NCBI GenBank assembly: GCA_937981355.1
Contig: CALJPD010000012.1
Span: 107,793 to 171,792, forward strand
DNA length: 64,000 nucleotides
Reading direction: 5' to 3'
From: an uncultured Candidatus Saccharibacteria bacterium
GTDB taxonomy: Bacteria; Patescibacteriota; Saccharimonadia; Saccharimonadales; Saccharimonadaceae
Shown: one piece after another, positions 26,921 to 36,100 of the stretch
How the letters are laid out: every line of letters starts with the position of its first letter
Numbering within the stretch: the first letter of the stretch is position 1
Notes under the pieces: generated by a model
The model's input: only the letters and a program-made list of their open reading frames with translations
What the model was told of the DNA's origin: nothing
Databases searched by the model: none
Made by a program: the position numbers and the translations under genes

Positions 26921-28189
26921 CTACCGATTAATCGTCAACGGCCAACTCAGCTCGACACTCTTCAGCTTTTTCAGGCTGTTGAGTGGTGTGAGATCCTTCA
27001 CCTCGGTGTTTTTAAGAGAAATAAAGGTGAGATTCTTTGCATGTTGAATGCCCTCGAGGTTCTTTATTTTCTCCCACGACTCTGCACCATCACGCGCGCT
27101 GAGGTCGAGCGTGGTTAGCTTTTCCAGATCTGAGGCAAGCATGGGCTGTGCATCGCCGCGCTTTGTATGGGTCACTTGGGCGATAGCTTGGTTGAGCTTG
27201 TTGCGGAGACGCCAATCGGGCACGCTCACCACCGCATCCTGTGGCTTATCAGCAGCAGTCTTTTCTTGGTAGACCCGCACATAGTCGACCTGCATATCTT
27301 TCGCGACTTCGTAATCCTTAGGGCTAGCCTTCTTGTATGGCTCATTGAGGCCGCTGATCTGGTGATTCAAGCGAATGAAGAGTTTGTTGGCTGCCTTGGC
27401 AAACGGCCAGTTTGCATCATCTGGTACCACGCGGTGTACCATGCGCCCATCATAGTAGAATTCGATCGTCCCATCCTTCTTATTCAAGACACCGTAGGTA
27501 TGGAAGGTATTTTGTGTATTACCAACGATATTCCGATCGAGTACGCGCTGGTGCTGATGCGAACGCTCTTTGTTCCCCTGACGTGGCTGCGTATGAATAT
27601 TGGCCTGCAGCCAGCTTGGGTCGTAGCCACGCGACTCGAAGACATCGAGCTCACCACTGGTTGGCCAGTTGAATGTTGTGCTTGTGAGCCAAAATGATGC
27701 CCAGGTCGCTCGAGCACCACCGTTCTTGTTGCCCTCTGGCAGTTTGATAGACGCCTCATAGTAGGTGCCGGGGCCCCAGGCATGGGCGACACTTTTGTCC
27801 TTCCAGTCACTGAGGTAGTGCGAGTTGACCATCCCTGTCGAGAAGGCAGCATGACCAGCCTGGCATGGTTTAGCATTTTTATCATACTGCGCGAGGAGAT
27901 GGAGTTTGCCATCGTACTGGCGCACCATGTCTGTCTGGAAGCGCCCTTCCATACCCGACGCAAGGTCAAAGCAACCGGTCGGTACAGCCCATTTGGTCGT
28001 ATCGAGTTTATTACCGTCAAATTCATCACCCCACACTTTTTTATAATGCGCCTGTACATCACGCGGCAGATAATCGACTGCCGATACTGGCTGCGCCATA
28101 GCAAAGCTCGTACCCATCACAGCGCATGCCATGGTGAGCCCAAGCGCCAAGCCAGCTTTTGCTTGTTTTGTTGCTCGTGTTGCCAACAT
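26921..28189 (-). CDS. secreted GH16 glycoside hydrolase with C-terminal leucine-rich repeats
   Basis: The 422-residue protein has a signal peptide (basic start, hydrophobic 12-30, AMA-QPVSA cleavage area), a GH16 beta-jelly-roll (~45-305) and a C-terminal region (~320-420) with internalin-like repeats (LTTLDLSAR, LTFISLKNTEVKDLTPL). The GH16 catalytic signature ExDxxE is intact as E180-L-D182-V-F-E185. GH16 enzymes cleave beta-1,3/1,4-glucans or galactans; which one is unclear. The repeats may bind polysaccharide or a cell surface. ATG follows AAGGAGGGGAT. The 160 bp upstream hold no other feature I can name. Confidence 0.92.
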   Translation of the reverse strand: MLATRATKQAKAGLALGLTMACAVMGTSFAMAQPVSAVDYLPRDVQAHYKKVWGDEFDGNKLDTTKWAVPTGCFDLASGMEGRFQTDMVRQYDGKLHLLAQYDKNAKPCQAGHAAFSTGMVNSHYLSDWKDKSVAHAWGPGTYYEASIKLPEGNKNGGARATWASFWLTSTTFNWPTSGELDVFESRGYDPSWLQANIHTQPRQGNKERSHQHQRVLDRNIVGNTQNTFHTYGVLNKKDGTIEFYYDGRMVHRVVPDDANWPFAKAANKLFIRLNHQISGLNEPYKKASPKDYEVAKDMQVDYVRVYQEKTAADKPQDAVVSVPDWRLRNKLNQAIAQVTHTKRGDAQPMLASDLEKLTTLDLSARDGAESWEKIKNLEGIQHAKNLTFISLKNTEVKDLTPLNSLKKLKSVELSWPLTINR

Positions 28190-28350
28190 ATCCCCTCCTT
28201 ATGTTCGTTAGCTGTTCTTATTTAATCACAGCTACTCTGCTTTGCCAAACACAAGACAATAACTTTATCCATATTTTTTGCAGGTAAGATAGTCTATTTT
28301 GATCATACACATCGATCTGCCAGAGGTCATTTTTTGCACGAAGAAGCAAT

Positions 28351-28619
28351 ATATGGCGTATGTATTATACTCCGAAATACGTTGTGGTTTTTGCTACGAT
28401 TATTGCTACCTCTGTTTGACAAATCTCACGCGAGGATTTACAATAGCGACACTACATGAAGGTCGTGAGGAGAGATTATATCCGGTACTATTCAAATACG
28501 TACTTTCAGAAGAAAAAACACGCGCTATGCGTGTCGCCGATATTACGATTGAGCCGGATGATATTCTTGAGCAGGTAGCGGTCACTCACGAGAGACTGAC
28601 CACGACGGATATCAGGTAA
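28351..28619 (+). CDS. doubtful small ORF
   Basis: The open frame from ATG 28351 gives 89 residues. The last 55 (HEGREERLYPVLF ... THERLTTTDIR) look like coding sequence, with balanced acidic and basic residues, but the first 30 are Cys/Tyr-rich and unlike a normal N-terminus. Another frame has a short hydrophobic run (YVVVFATIIATSV) at the same place, so a frameshifted remnant of a small membrane protein is possible. No family recognised. Confidence 0.3.
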
Positions 28620-28677
28620 TTTCGCTTCAAAGTCGACTTTCATATCAACATAACCCTAACTCGTGAGGTATTTTTCC

Positions 28678-29313
28678 ATGAGACTCTATTTATCATCCTG
28701 CACCGTTCCTGCACCAGACCAGCTCTTCGCATTGATTGGCAAAGAGCCGGCCGAGACGAATATTGCACTGATTCCCAACGCGCTAGACTGCTACATCCGG
28801 CGAATTCGTATGCTTCGCATCACTGAGGCGAGGGAGATGTTTCGCTCACTTGGCGTCGAGAAGAGGCCTGCTGTGATTGGCCTAAAGCACTTCGCTGATC
28901 CAAGACTAAAGGATCATCAATATCTCGCTCTCAAGCATTATGACTTAATCTGGGTGCTTGGCGGCAATACCTTTATGTTGCGCGATGCTATGGCACAGAC
29001 TGGCTTTGATGATATACTACACCGCTTACTCAATGAGGACGCCGTCGTCTACGGTGGAGCAAGTGCTGGTGCAGTGGTCGCTGGTGCCAGCTTGCGCCAT
29101 ATTGCTGCGCTCGATAAACCAGAGTTTGCCGAGTACATTGTGTGGGATGGCCTCAAACTGCTTGATAAGACTATCTTACCTCACGCCGACACTCCAGCAT
29201 TTGCCAAGACAGTGGCAAAGCTTACTCAGGAGCGAGATGATGTTATATTCCTGGGTGATAGGCAAGTTTTGATTCAGAATGGAGCAGATTACTCGATACA
29301 CGACGCCGAGTAG
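28678..29313 (+). CDS. peptidase S51 (dipeptidase E-like)
   Basis: The 211-residue protein has the S51 landmarks: WVLGGNTFML and the nucleophile elbow GASAGAVVAG with Ser129, followed by a His in ILPHAD. Dipeptidase E-type enzymes release N-terminal Asp from dipeptides; related S51 members include cyanophycinase. I chose ATG 28678 over a GTG five codons before it because GAGG lies at proper distance. It is cytoplasmic and convergent with rmuC. Confidence 0.88.
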   Translation: MRLYLSSCTVPAPDQLFALIGKEPAETNIALIPNALDCYIRRIRMLRITEAREMFRSLGVEKRPAVIGLKHFADPRLKDHQYLALKHYDLIWVLGGNTFMLRDAMAQTGFDDILHRLLNEDAVVYGGASAGAVVAGASLRHIAALDKPEFAEYIVWDGLKLLDKTILPHADTPAFAKTVAKLTQERDDVIFLGDRQVLIQNGADYSIHDAE

Positions 29314-29343
29314 TGATGAGTTTTCTTTGTCGAAAAAACTAAA

Positions 29344-30423
29344 CTACTCATCCCCACGCTGAGGTCGTTCGAGCAACTGTGGCTCGCTCTGGCGTTCACC
29401 GCCAGCGATACGTACGACGTCTTTATCCATCTTGCCGAGCTCGCGATAGGTTGTGTTGTAGTGGCCGACTGTTGTGGCGAGACTCTTGCCCATTTTGCCC
29501 AGCAATTCATCAAACTTCTTGATATGCGTCGCAAGCTGACCAACTCGTAGCTGAATATCCTTGGCCTGTTCTTCGATCTGGAGGCTGCGCAGCCCCTGCA
29601 GCACCGTCTGCAAATATGCCAAGAAACTGGTTGGACTCACGATAATCACTCGTCGATCGCGAAAGGCGTACTCAATCAAATCGCGGCTCGAGCCACCCTG
29701 CCCTACATTGTTGATAAGCAGATCATAATACAGCGACTCGCTGGGGATAAACATAAAGGCAAAGTCCATCGTATCTTCATTTGGGCGAATGTATTTGCTT
29801 GTCTCGTCGATGCGCTGCTTGAGGTCGAGCTTGACGCGGCTCAGCAGCTGCTGGCGCTCGTCTTTGCTCGTGGCATTGATCATCCGGTTGTAGTTCTCAA
29901 GGCTAAACTTGCTATCGATCGGCAGCACACGTCCCTTGTCAAGAAAGATCACCGCATCGACCGCTTCGCCATCGGCAAAGCGATATTGCATCTGATACTG
30001 GGCTGGTGGCAACACATTCTCAAGCACACTCTGCAGATAATATTCACCAAAGACACCGCGCTGCTTGGGGTTTTGCAGAACGTTTTGTAGTGTCTTGAGC
30101 TCATCTGCGACATCGACGACGCGCCGATTAGTCTCATCTAGCTTGGTGAGGCGCTGCGTCACATCGGCTACTAGCTTGGCACTCTCGGAGAGCTGCTTCT
30201 GGACTGATGTTTGCATAGCAGCGCCCGAGCGCTCGAGCTTATCCCCGACCGACTGCTGCATAGCGGCTATCGTGCGCGACAACTCCGTCACGTCGCTCTT
30301 GAGAAGCGCCACCGACTGCTGATCTTTGAGCTCATTAAGCTTCGCCAGCAGCAGACTCAGCACTGCACCGCAGCCAACGAGGACAACAATAAGAATAATT
30401 CCAAGCACAAGAGAAAGTTCCAT
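29344..30423 (-). CDS. rmuC: DNA recombination protein RmuC
   Basis: The 359-residue protein has an N-terminal membrane helix (~4-25), a coiled-coil (30-120) and the RmuC nuclease-fold domain. GEYYLQSVLENVLPP, VDAVIFLDKGRVLPIDSKFSLE with the D...D-x-K core, and FMFIPSESLYYDLL are family signatures. RmuC limits inversions at short repeats and is proposed to act as a membrane-tied nuclease. A -10 box 6 nt upstream fixes the start. Confidence 0.95.
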   Translation of the reverse strand: MELSLVLGIILIVVLVGCGAVLSLLLAKLNELKDQQSVALLKSDVTELSRTIAAMQQSVGDKLERSGAAMQTSVQKQLSESAKLVADVTQRLTKLDETNRRVVDVADELKTLQNVLQNPKQRGVFGEYYLQSVLENVLPPAQYQMQYRFADGEAVDAVIFLDKGRVLPIDSKFSLENYNRMINATSKDERQQLLSRVKLDLKQRIDETSKYIRPNEDTMDFAFMFIPSESLYYDLLINNVGQGGSSRDLIEYAFRDRRVIIVSPTSFLAYLQTVLQGLRSLQIEEQAKDIQLRVGQLATHIKKFDELLGKMGKSLATTVGHYNTTYRELGKMDKDVVRIAGGERQSEPQLLERPQRGDE

Positions 30424-30429
30424 ATCTCT

Positions 30430-30435
30430 AGTATA
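30430..30435 (-). promoter_or_regulatory. -10 box of rmuC
   Basis: TGC-TATACT extended -10 on the minus strand, 6 nt before the ATG. Confidence 0.6.
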
Positions 30436-30742
30436 GCATTTCCCCAGAAATAGCCACTCATGTTGTTTTAGTGAGCGGGGCGTGTCAGCTTCTTGTGAGT
30501 GTGTCTCTCATTTAGCACAAAGAGTAGAAGTGTCGTAATGAGTTTTTCAGCGCTGGCGCGAGAAGTCTGATATTCTCAGGGAATTACCTTTTTATTATGT
30601 ATTCGCTAAAGGAAGTGACGTAAGAGTTGGCTAGAACTTGAAGTTCAAACAAGGGAGCCGCGTAAAAGAGGGAGAATGGAAATCGCTTCATTTGAGCATG
30701 GCAAACGACCACCAAGCAACCTATTGTGGAGTTTGGAGATAT
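30436..30742. other. 307-bp intergenic region, nothing recognised
   Basis: The gap between the divergent-side end of rmuC and the stop of the next membrane gene has only short frames without start signals. It must hold the upstream part of the rmuC promoter. No hairpin terminator for the gene ending at 30743 is obvious. Confidence 0.5.
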
Positions 30743-31393
30743 CTACAGTGTCGCAAGATATATCAATACAATGATCGCCACCATTGCACCAAGTGTGACT
30801 GCTAGGTTGCGCAGGCGCGAGATCCACGAAAACACGCCAATGCTCAGTGCCATCAAAATCGTAATAACTGGCACTACGACATACCATGACGATGCTGCCA
30901 GCCACGTAAGCACTGGCCAGAGACCGACTGCCGTCGCAAGCATAACGAGAGCGGGACGATACACCCGGCGCTGCACCAAAAATATAAGTCCGACGATCAC
31001 TGCCACAACCATTGCGCTCAAGACTGTATAGAATGTGGGTGTGCCACAGCTTGCTGGATTAGCAGTACCAAGGCCACAAACTGCACCAAACACCCCGAGG
31101 TTGGCAACGAGCAGTAGCACTGCACTCGTCACCACGCCAGTAATGGCCGCACCTATCATAATCTGTCCCATATCTGGCCACGATAAGTTCACAAAATGCT
31201 CGGTGTCTTCGGATGTATCGAGCACACCACCCTGAGCAAAGGGGTTGTCGATTGCTCGGCTGTGGTCGAGCCCATCGTCAAGCACCGTCTTGGTGATGGT
31301 CGCCGTCTTGGCAGTTTTTGCTTTTTTAGCTTGGCGCGCTGCTTCCGCCACCTCATCTGGGTCAGCGGTGCGTGCGTATATCTGTTCGTCCAT
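30743..31393 (-). CDS. membrane protein of unknown function
   Basis: The 216-residue protein has a ~75-residue polar, charged cytoplasmic N-terminus (Lys/Ala/Thr-rich around 20-35), then five hydrophobic helices (about 78-100, 121-143, 148-168, 170-190, 195-216). A Cys pair (VCGLGTANPASCG) lies in the first external loop and could be a disulfide. I take the ATG (MDEQIYART) preceded by TTGGAGCTAGATAAT rather than an upstream TTG. No family recognised. Confidence 0.75.
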   Translation of the reverse strand: MDEQIYARTADPDEVAEAARQAKKAKTAKTATITKTVLDDGLDHSRAIDNPFAQGGVLDTSEDTEHFVNLSWPDMGQIMIGAAITGVVTSAVLLLVANLGVFGAVCGLGTANPASCGTPTFYTVLSAMVVAVIVGLIFLVQRRVYRPALVMLATAVGLWPVLTWLAASSWYVVVPVITILMALSIGVFSWISRLRNLAVTLGAMVAIIVLIYLATL

Positions 31394-31430
31394 ATTATCT
31401 AGCTCCAATTCCTTACTGGGAGCTATTATA

Positions 31431-31925
31431 TTATGTTTTTGCCGATTTTGCTAGTCTGCGCCAGAATTTTTTGTGATGTGGCACGTACCATACAGCGCCC
31501 AGCAGTGCAACAGCCACCCCACCAGCAACATCGAGCGGTGTATGTACCAGTGCCGCCACGCGGCCAAGACACACCAACACCGTCATAACAAATAGCGCTA
31601 CGGTGAGTAGCCGCCGGCGCGTCACATACCATACCGCTAGGGTAAGAAACATTGCAAAGAGTGCGTGATCGGACGGAAAGCCGGGATTATTGAGATAGAG
31701 CGCACCCGGGTCGGTGCCGAGCTTTTCAAATGGCCGGAGCGTCTCGGGCTGCCAGAGCGCACCAATAACCTTTGCACACCAATAGGACGTCAGGCCTGCC
31801 ATAAATACGCGCGTGTAACGTTGGTAGCGTTGAGCTTGAGGCGCACGAAAAAACAGTGCGAAAAGAGCTACAGCGACAATCGGGATCATAAGCCCGTCAG
31901 CAACCAAGCGAACAATGGCATTCAT
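31431..31925 (-). CDS. PAP2 family phosphatase
   Basis: The 164-residue membrane protein has the three PAP2 motifs: a basic RP stretch (LRPFEKL), PSDH (GFPSDHALF), and GRVAALVHTPLDVAGG in place of the usual SRxxxxxHxxxD. His in the second and third motifs are both present. Four to five membrane helices can be drawn. It dephosphorylates lipid phosphates such as undecaprenyl-pyrophosphate or phosphatidate. A TATAAT box 6 nt before this ATG excludes a longer N-terminus. Confidence 0.9.
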   Translation of the reverse strand: MNAIVRLVADGLMIPIVAVALFALFFRAPQAQRYQRYTRVFMAGLTSYWCAKVIGALWQPETLRPFEKLGTDPGALYLNNPGFPSDHALFAMFLTLAVWYVTRRRLLTVALFVMTVLVCLGRVAALVHTPLDVAGGVAVALLGAVWYVPHHKKFWRRLAKSAKT

Positions 31926-31931
31926 ACCCCT

Positions 31932-31937
31932 ATTATA
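31932..31937 (-). promoter_or_regulatory. -10 box of the PAP2 gene
   Basis: TGG-TATAAT extended -10 on the minus strand, 6 nt before the ATG; a longer in-frame ORF runs through it. Confidence 0.65.
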
Positions 31938-31982
31938 CCACTGCTCGGGGGTTTGTGTGATGGATTTAATCCACATCTAAGG

Positions 31983-32492
31983 TTACTTTTGTATCTGTCG
32001 AGCAGGCTGCTGATTTGCCTTCGGGACATCAAGCAACTTCCCAACCGCATTGATGATCTGCTGGATGACTGTTGGCTTGGTCGATTGTTCCATCTTCGGA
32101 CGTGCTGGTGGAGCTTTGATAACGTTAGCTGGCGGCATGTTGATCGTATTAGCTGGGGGTCTTTGTACTTCAGGAGGTCGCTGTGCTTTTGGCTTGGTTT
32201 GCTCCTTCTTCCTGACATTAGCAATCACAACATTGATACGGTCGTCGTCAAGGACTTTTTTGTATGACACTTCTGCGCTGTCGCCACCAGTGTATTCTCC
32301 ACCAGCTTGCTGAGCAATTTGGTTCGGATTGCAGGCTTCGGGATTCTTAACACTGCAGATGCGGGCAAGTGGGCATGCATTACAGGCCGCTTGGCCAATC
32401 CGCTCCTGCGCAATCCGCCGCGCATTTTCTTGCCAAGCTGCAATTTCCTCCGGCGAGCGCTTGGTTGATGTTTTGGCAAGCTGCTCACTCAT
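31983..32492 (-). CDS. proline-rich protein with a four-cysteine cluster
   Basis: The 169-residue protein, from MSEQLAK, contains a cluster CNACPLARICSVKNPEAC (C-x2-C-x5-C-x7-C) near residues 36-53 and then a Pro/Lys-rich, low-complexity tail (RPPEVQRPP, PPANVIKAPPARP). Its ATG overlaps the FNR gene stop by 4 bp (ATGA), making it the fourth gene of the nrdD-nrdG-FNR unit. The Cys spacing could hold an iron-sulfur cluster or zinc, and the location suggests a redox role with the FNR protein; both are inferences. No family recognised. Confidence 0.75.
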   Translation of the reverse strand: MSEQLAKTSTKRSPEEIAAWQENARRIAQERIGQAACNACPLARICSVKNPEACNPNQIAQQAGGEYTGGDSAEVSYKKVLDDDRINVVIANVRKKEQTKPKAQRPPEVQRPPANTINMPPANVIKAPPARPKMEQSTKPTVIQQIINAVGKLLDVPKANQQPARQIQK

Positions 32493-33175
32493 TCGAAAAA
32501 CACCTCTGTTGCAATACATTTACTCGCAATACCGCGCGCAGTGAGTCCCTGCCACATCGCTCGCGTAAATGCAACTGAACCACACACCAGGTAGTGTGCC
32601 GCTGGGCTGATACACATATCGAGGTCAATTCGCCCCTGGTGTATCTTGGGTGGGACTGTTGCTTGGCGCGTCACGAAGTGGTGGAGCAATAGCTGTGGGT
32701 AGCGCACCTCATATGCAGCAAGGTCGGCCGCAAAGACAATATCGTCGACGGTCCGATTGCTATACATGAGCTGAATATTCCGATGCGGATCACGCGCGCA
32801 TTCGCTCTTGATAATACTCCACACCGGACTAATACCGACTCCTGCTGCAATTCCCACGAGCGGGTGATCTGTCAATGGGTTAAAGTATCCATACGCCGCC
32901 GAAAATGTTAGTTGGTCGCCCACCTGCCGGCTGCATAGGTAGTGGGAATACTCACCGCCAATATCCTTCACGGTAATGCTCAGATGTGTTTCGCCGGGCC
33001 AACTCGATAGGCTATATGCCTTACCCTCAGGCGTGCGCGACTCTGGCTTGATAACGGTAATGTATTGTCCGGCGGTATAGCGAAATGGTGCGTCGCCTTT
33101 GGCATCAAACACCAGCGTTGCTACATCGTGCGTATGCTGAATCACTTGCTGGATTGTCCCTGTATAGTACTGCAT
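32489..33175 (-). CDS. ferredoxin-NADP reductase-like flavoprotein
   Basis: The 228-residue protein has an FAD domain (KAYSLSSWPGE, with the R/K-x-Y-S flavin motif; GGEYSHYL for the second) and an NAD(P) domain (GIAAGVGISPVWSII, YLVCGS). It lacks a plant-type 2Fe-2S domain, so electrons must leave by another carrier. It is coupled to nrdG by TGATG, which suggests it feeds electrons to the radical-SAM activase, a task done by flavodoxin reductase in E. coli. Confidence 0.9.
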   Translation of the reverse strand: MQYYTGTIQQVIQHTHDVATLVFDAKGDAPFRYTAGQYITVIKPESRTPEGKAYSLSSWPGETHLSITVKDIGGEYSHYLCSRQVGDQLTFSAAYGYFNPLTDHPLVGIAAGVGISPVWSIIKSECARDPHRNIQLMYSNRTVDDIVFAADLAAYEVRYPQLLLHHFVTRQATVPPKIHQGRIDLDMCISPAAHYLVCGSVAFTRAMWQGLTARGIASKCIATEVFFE

Positions 33176-33873
33176 CAGTGCACCACGCATTCTGTTACAT
33201 AGCGTTGCATAATGTGCTGAGCCTGGGCCATCTCCTCGTCGGTAAAGCTCGTTTCATCGCAAAAGCGGCTACTCACCAGCGTATCACTTGCAATAAAATG
33301 CTGCAGGGCAAAGCGCTGTGCACCGTGCACCATCTGCCCGACTGCATCGAAGTCTGCTGGCTCAAGCTGCCCCCGCACAATCGTCGTGCGAAACTCGTGA
33401 TCGACCCGGCTTCGGATGAGGTCGATACTTTCCATAATCGCATTGGTGTCAATTGGCCGCGCAGCAATTTCTACGTACTTCTCCAGTGGCCCCTTAATGT
33501 CCATTGCTACAAAGTCGATCAGTTGCTCATCCAGCATCTGGCGCAGCATCGCCGGGTGGGTCCCATTGGTATCGAGCTTGATGAGGAAACCGAGCTGCTT
33601 GATAGCCCGAATGAAGTCAGGCAAATCCTCACTCATCGTCGGTTCTCCACCACTGATCGCGACGCCATCAAGCAAGCCAACCCGCCGCGCAAGAAAATCA
33701 AGAATCTCCGCCTCAGGGATACAGCCAATATACTGCTCAGGTAAGACGAGTTCTGGATTATGGCAGTAACCGCAGCGCATATTGCAGCCAATCAAGAAGA
33801 CTGCCGCACAGGTGTGACCTGGGTAGTCGACTGTGCTGAACTTTTGGATACCACCGATCTGAACCATCACCAT
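33175..33873 (-). CDS. nrdG: anaerobic ribonucleotide reductase activating protein (radical SAM)
   Basis: The 232-residue radical SAM enzyme holds the 4Fe-4S motif C30-NMR-C34-GY-C37, preceded by the TVDYPGHTCAAVFL stretch, and the SAM-binding GGEPTMSEDL. It cleaves SAM to put the glycyl radical on NrdD. The length is longer than E. coli NrdG (154) and matches the NrdG2/PflA-like type. It follows nrdD after 20 bp, with GGAGGATGG near the start, and is coupled to the FNR gene. Confidence 0.95.
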   Translation of the reverse strand: MVMVQIGGIQKFSTVDYPGHTCAAVFLIGCNMRCGYCHNPELVLPEQYIGCIPEAEILDFLARRVGLLDGVAISGGEPTMSEDLPDFIRAIKQLGFLIKLDTNGTHPAMLRQMLDEQLIDFVAMDIKGPLEKYVEIAARPIDTNAIMESIDLIRSRVDHEFRTTIVRGQLEPADFDAVGQMVHGAQRFALQHFIASDTLVSSRFCDETSFTDEEMAQAQHIMQRYVTECVVH

Positions 33874-33893
33874 CCTCCCTTCTTCCTAATTAT

Positions 33894-36002
33894 TTAAGCA
33901 TCGATTGTATCGGCTGCTTTGTCGTAGTGGTAGCGCAGCGCAAACTCTGCTTGCTTGCCCTTATTCCACTGCTGCACCGGGCGCAAATAACCCACCACTC
34001 GCGAATATATCTCACACGGCTCCTGGCACTGCGGGCACGCCTCATGTTCACCGCGCAGGTAGCCATGATTCTTGCAGACACTAAAGCTCGGACTGATCGT
34101 AAAGTATGGCAAACGATAATTGTGGCAGATTGTTCGCACGAGCCCTTTGAGTGTTGTGGGGTCATCCATTCGCTCACCAAGGAAGAAGTGGATGACAGTA
34201 CCGCCAGTATATTTGGTCTGCAATTCGTCTTGGAGATCAAGTAGCTCGAAGAGATCATCGGTGTAATTGACCGGCAGGTGAGTACTGTTGGTGTAGAACG
34301 GCGCTGGTACCGCCTTGCCGATACCGTTGGCAAAATGCGCTGCTTCCGGATAGTCGCGCTGGTCGATCTGCGCCAGGCGGTAGGTCGTGCCCTCAGCTGG
34401 CGTTGCCTCAAGATTATAGTTATTGCCAGTTTCTTCTTGGAATTTCACGAGCGTCTCACGCATTAGATCAAGCGTCCGCTCAGCAAATTCCCGCCCTGCA
34501 GCCTGACCAATATCCGCGCCAAGGAGATTAAGCGCTGCCTCATTCATGCCAATGAGGCCAATTGTCGAGAAATGATTCTTCCAGTATTCACCAAAGCGCT
34601 GCTTGATATCACGCAGATAAAACTTGGTATAGGGGTAGAGGTTAGCATCGGTTAGGCGCTCGAGTGTTTTGCGCTTAACTTCGAGGCTATCACGCGCTTG
34701 CTCCATAAGGTGGACGAGACCAGCCCGAAACGCTGCTTCGTCACTCGACTTCAGTGCCAAGCGAGGCAGGTTAATCGTCACCACACCAACTGACCCTGTC
34801 ATTGGGTTGCTCCCAAACAGGCCACCACCACGATACTCCAGTTGACGATTATCAATCCTCAGGCGGCAGCACATACTACGCGCATCTTCTGGGCTCATAT
34901 CACTATTCACAAAGTTGCTAAAGTATGGAATGCCGTATTTTGCACTGGCTTCCCACAGGTTGTCAATCACAGGATTATCCCAGTCGAAGTCGGCAGTGAT
35001 GTTATACGTCGGAATCGGAAAAGTAAAGACCCGTCCGTTAGCATCACCCTCCGTCATCACCTCAAGCAGTGCCCGATTGAAGGTATTCATCTCATCCTGG
35101 TAGTCGCCGTAGTTACTCTCTTGCATCTCTCCGCCAATGATCACAGGTGTGCCTGCCATATGCTTAGGACATTCGAGGTCAAGCGTGATGTTCGTAAACG
35201 GCGTTTGGAAGCCAACACGCGTTGGCACATTAACATTAAAGATGAATTCTTGCAGTATCTGCTTTACCTCATCGTACGCTAGTCCATCTGCTCGAATAAA
35301 TGGTGCGAGCAAGGTGTCGAAATTGCTAAAGGCTTGAGCACCAGCTGCCTCGCCCTGCAGTGTGTAGAAGTAGTTCACGACCTGGCCGAGTGCCGTGCGA
35401 AAATGTCGGGCCGGCTTACACGAAATCTTGTTTGGCACACCAGTGAAACCCTGCCGAAGCAGATCCATTAAGTCCCAGCCCACACAATACACACTCACAA
35501 GGTTAAGATCGTGAATGTGGAGGTCACCGGACCGATGAAGGCGACCAATCTCTGGGCTGTAGATTTTGTTTAGCCAGTAGGTTTTGCTCACCTCACTTGA
35601 AATGTAATTATTAAGGCCCTGGAGGCTGTAGCCCATGTTGGAATTCTCATTAACCCGCCAGTCAAGCTTGAGCAAATATTGGTCAATCAGGTCAACATGT
35701 GCACTAGCAGCAATCTCGCGCAGCTTTTGATGCTGATCGCGATAAATAATGTACGCCTTGGCGGTCTTTTTATATGGCGAGCGCAGCAAGGTATCCTCTA
35801 CCGCATCCTGCATCTGCTCCACGGTGAGTGCATCATCCGCTATAGTCTGCTGTGCCTGGGTAATCGCCGCCTGAGCTAACTGATAAGCCTCTTCCTCAGC
35901 AAACTCACCCGTCTCCAGACCAGCTCGTTCGATTGCTGCCATAATTTTTGTGTCGTCAAATGCCACGATGCGCCCATCGCGTTTGGTAATTGTGTGATAC
36001 AT
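33894..36002 (-). CDS. nrdD: anaerobic ribonucleoside-triphosphate reductase
   Basis: At 702 residues, starting MYHTITKRDGRI after AAAGGGAGGGAT, this enzyme reduces NTPs to dNTPs without oxygen. An ATP-cone spans ~3-95, the catalytic barrel holds SVYCVGWDLMDLL and the active-site Cys region, and the C-terminus holds a zinc site (CKNHGYLRGEHEACPQCQEPC) followed by RVVGYLRPVQQWNKGK with the glycyl-radical Gly. A longer in-frame ORF runs to 36107 but crosses the promoter. Two NrdR-type boxes lie 100-150 bp upstream. It is oxygen sensitive, so the cell lives at least partly without oxygen. Confidence 0.97.
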   Translation of the reverse strand: MYHTITKRDGRIVAFDDTKIMAAIERAGLETGEFAEEEAYQLAQAAITQAQQTIADDALTVEQMQDAVEDTLLRSPYKKTAKAYIIYRDQHQKLREIAASAHVDLIDQYLLKLDWRVNENSNMGYSLQGLNNYISSEVSKTYWLNKIYSPEIGRLHRSGDLHIHDLNLVSVYCVGWDLMDLLRQGFTGVPNKISCKPARHFRTALGQVVNYFYTLQGEAAGAQAFSNFDTLLAPFIRADGLAYDEVKQILQEFIFNVNVPTRVGFQTPFTNITLDLECPKHMAGTPVIIGGEMQESNYGDYQDEMNTFNRALLEVMTEGDANGRVFTFPIPTYNITADFDWDNPVIDNLWEASAKYGIPYFSNFVNSDMSPEDARSMCCRLRIDNRQLEYRGGGLFGSNPMTGSVGVVTINLPRLALKSSDEAAFRAGLVHLMEQARDSLEVKRKTLERLTDANLYPYTKFYLRDIKQRFGEYWKNHFSTIGLIGMNEAALNLLGADIGQAAGREFAERTLDLMRETLVKFQEETGNNYNLEATPAEGTTYRLAQIDQRDYPEAAHFANGIGKAVPAPFYTNSTHLPVNYTDDLFELLDLQDELQTKYTGGTVIHFFLGERMDDPTTLKGLVRTICHNYRLPYFTISPSFSVCKNHGYLRGEHEACPQCQEPCEIYSRVVGYLRPVQQWNKGKQAEFALRYHYDKAADTIDA

Positions 36003-36100
36003 ATCCCTCCCTTTACTTGCCACGGCAACACGCGCGCCACGGCATGAGTGTTTATCCTTGTTTTTTATGATTGTGCAAGCATCGGTTACTAGTGTTATAT

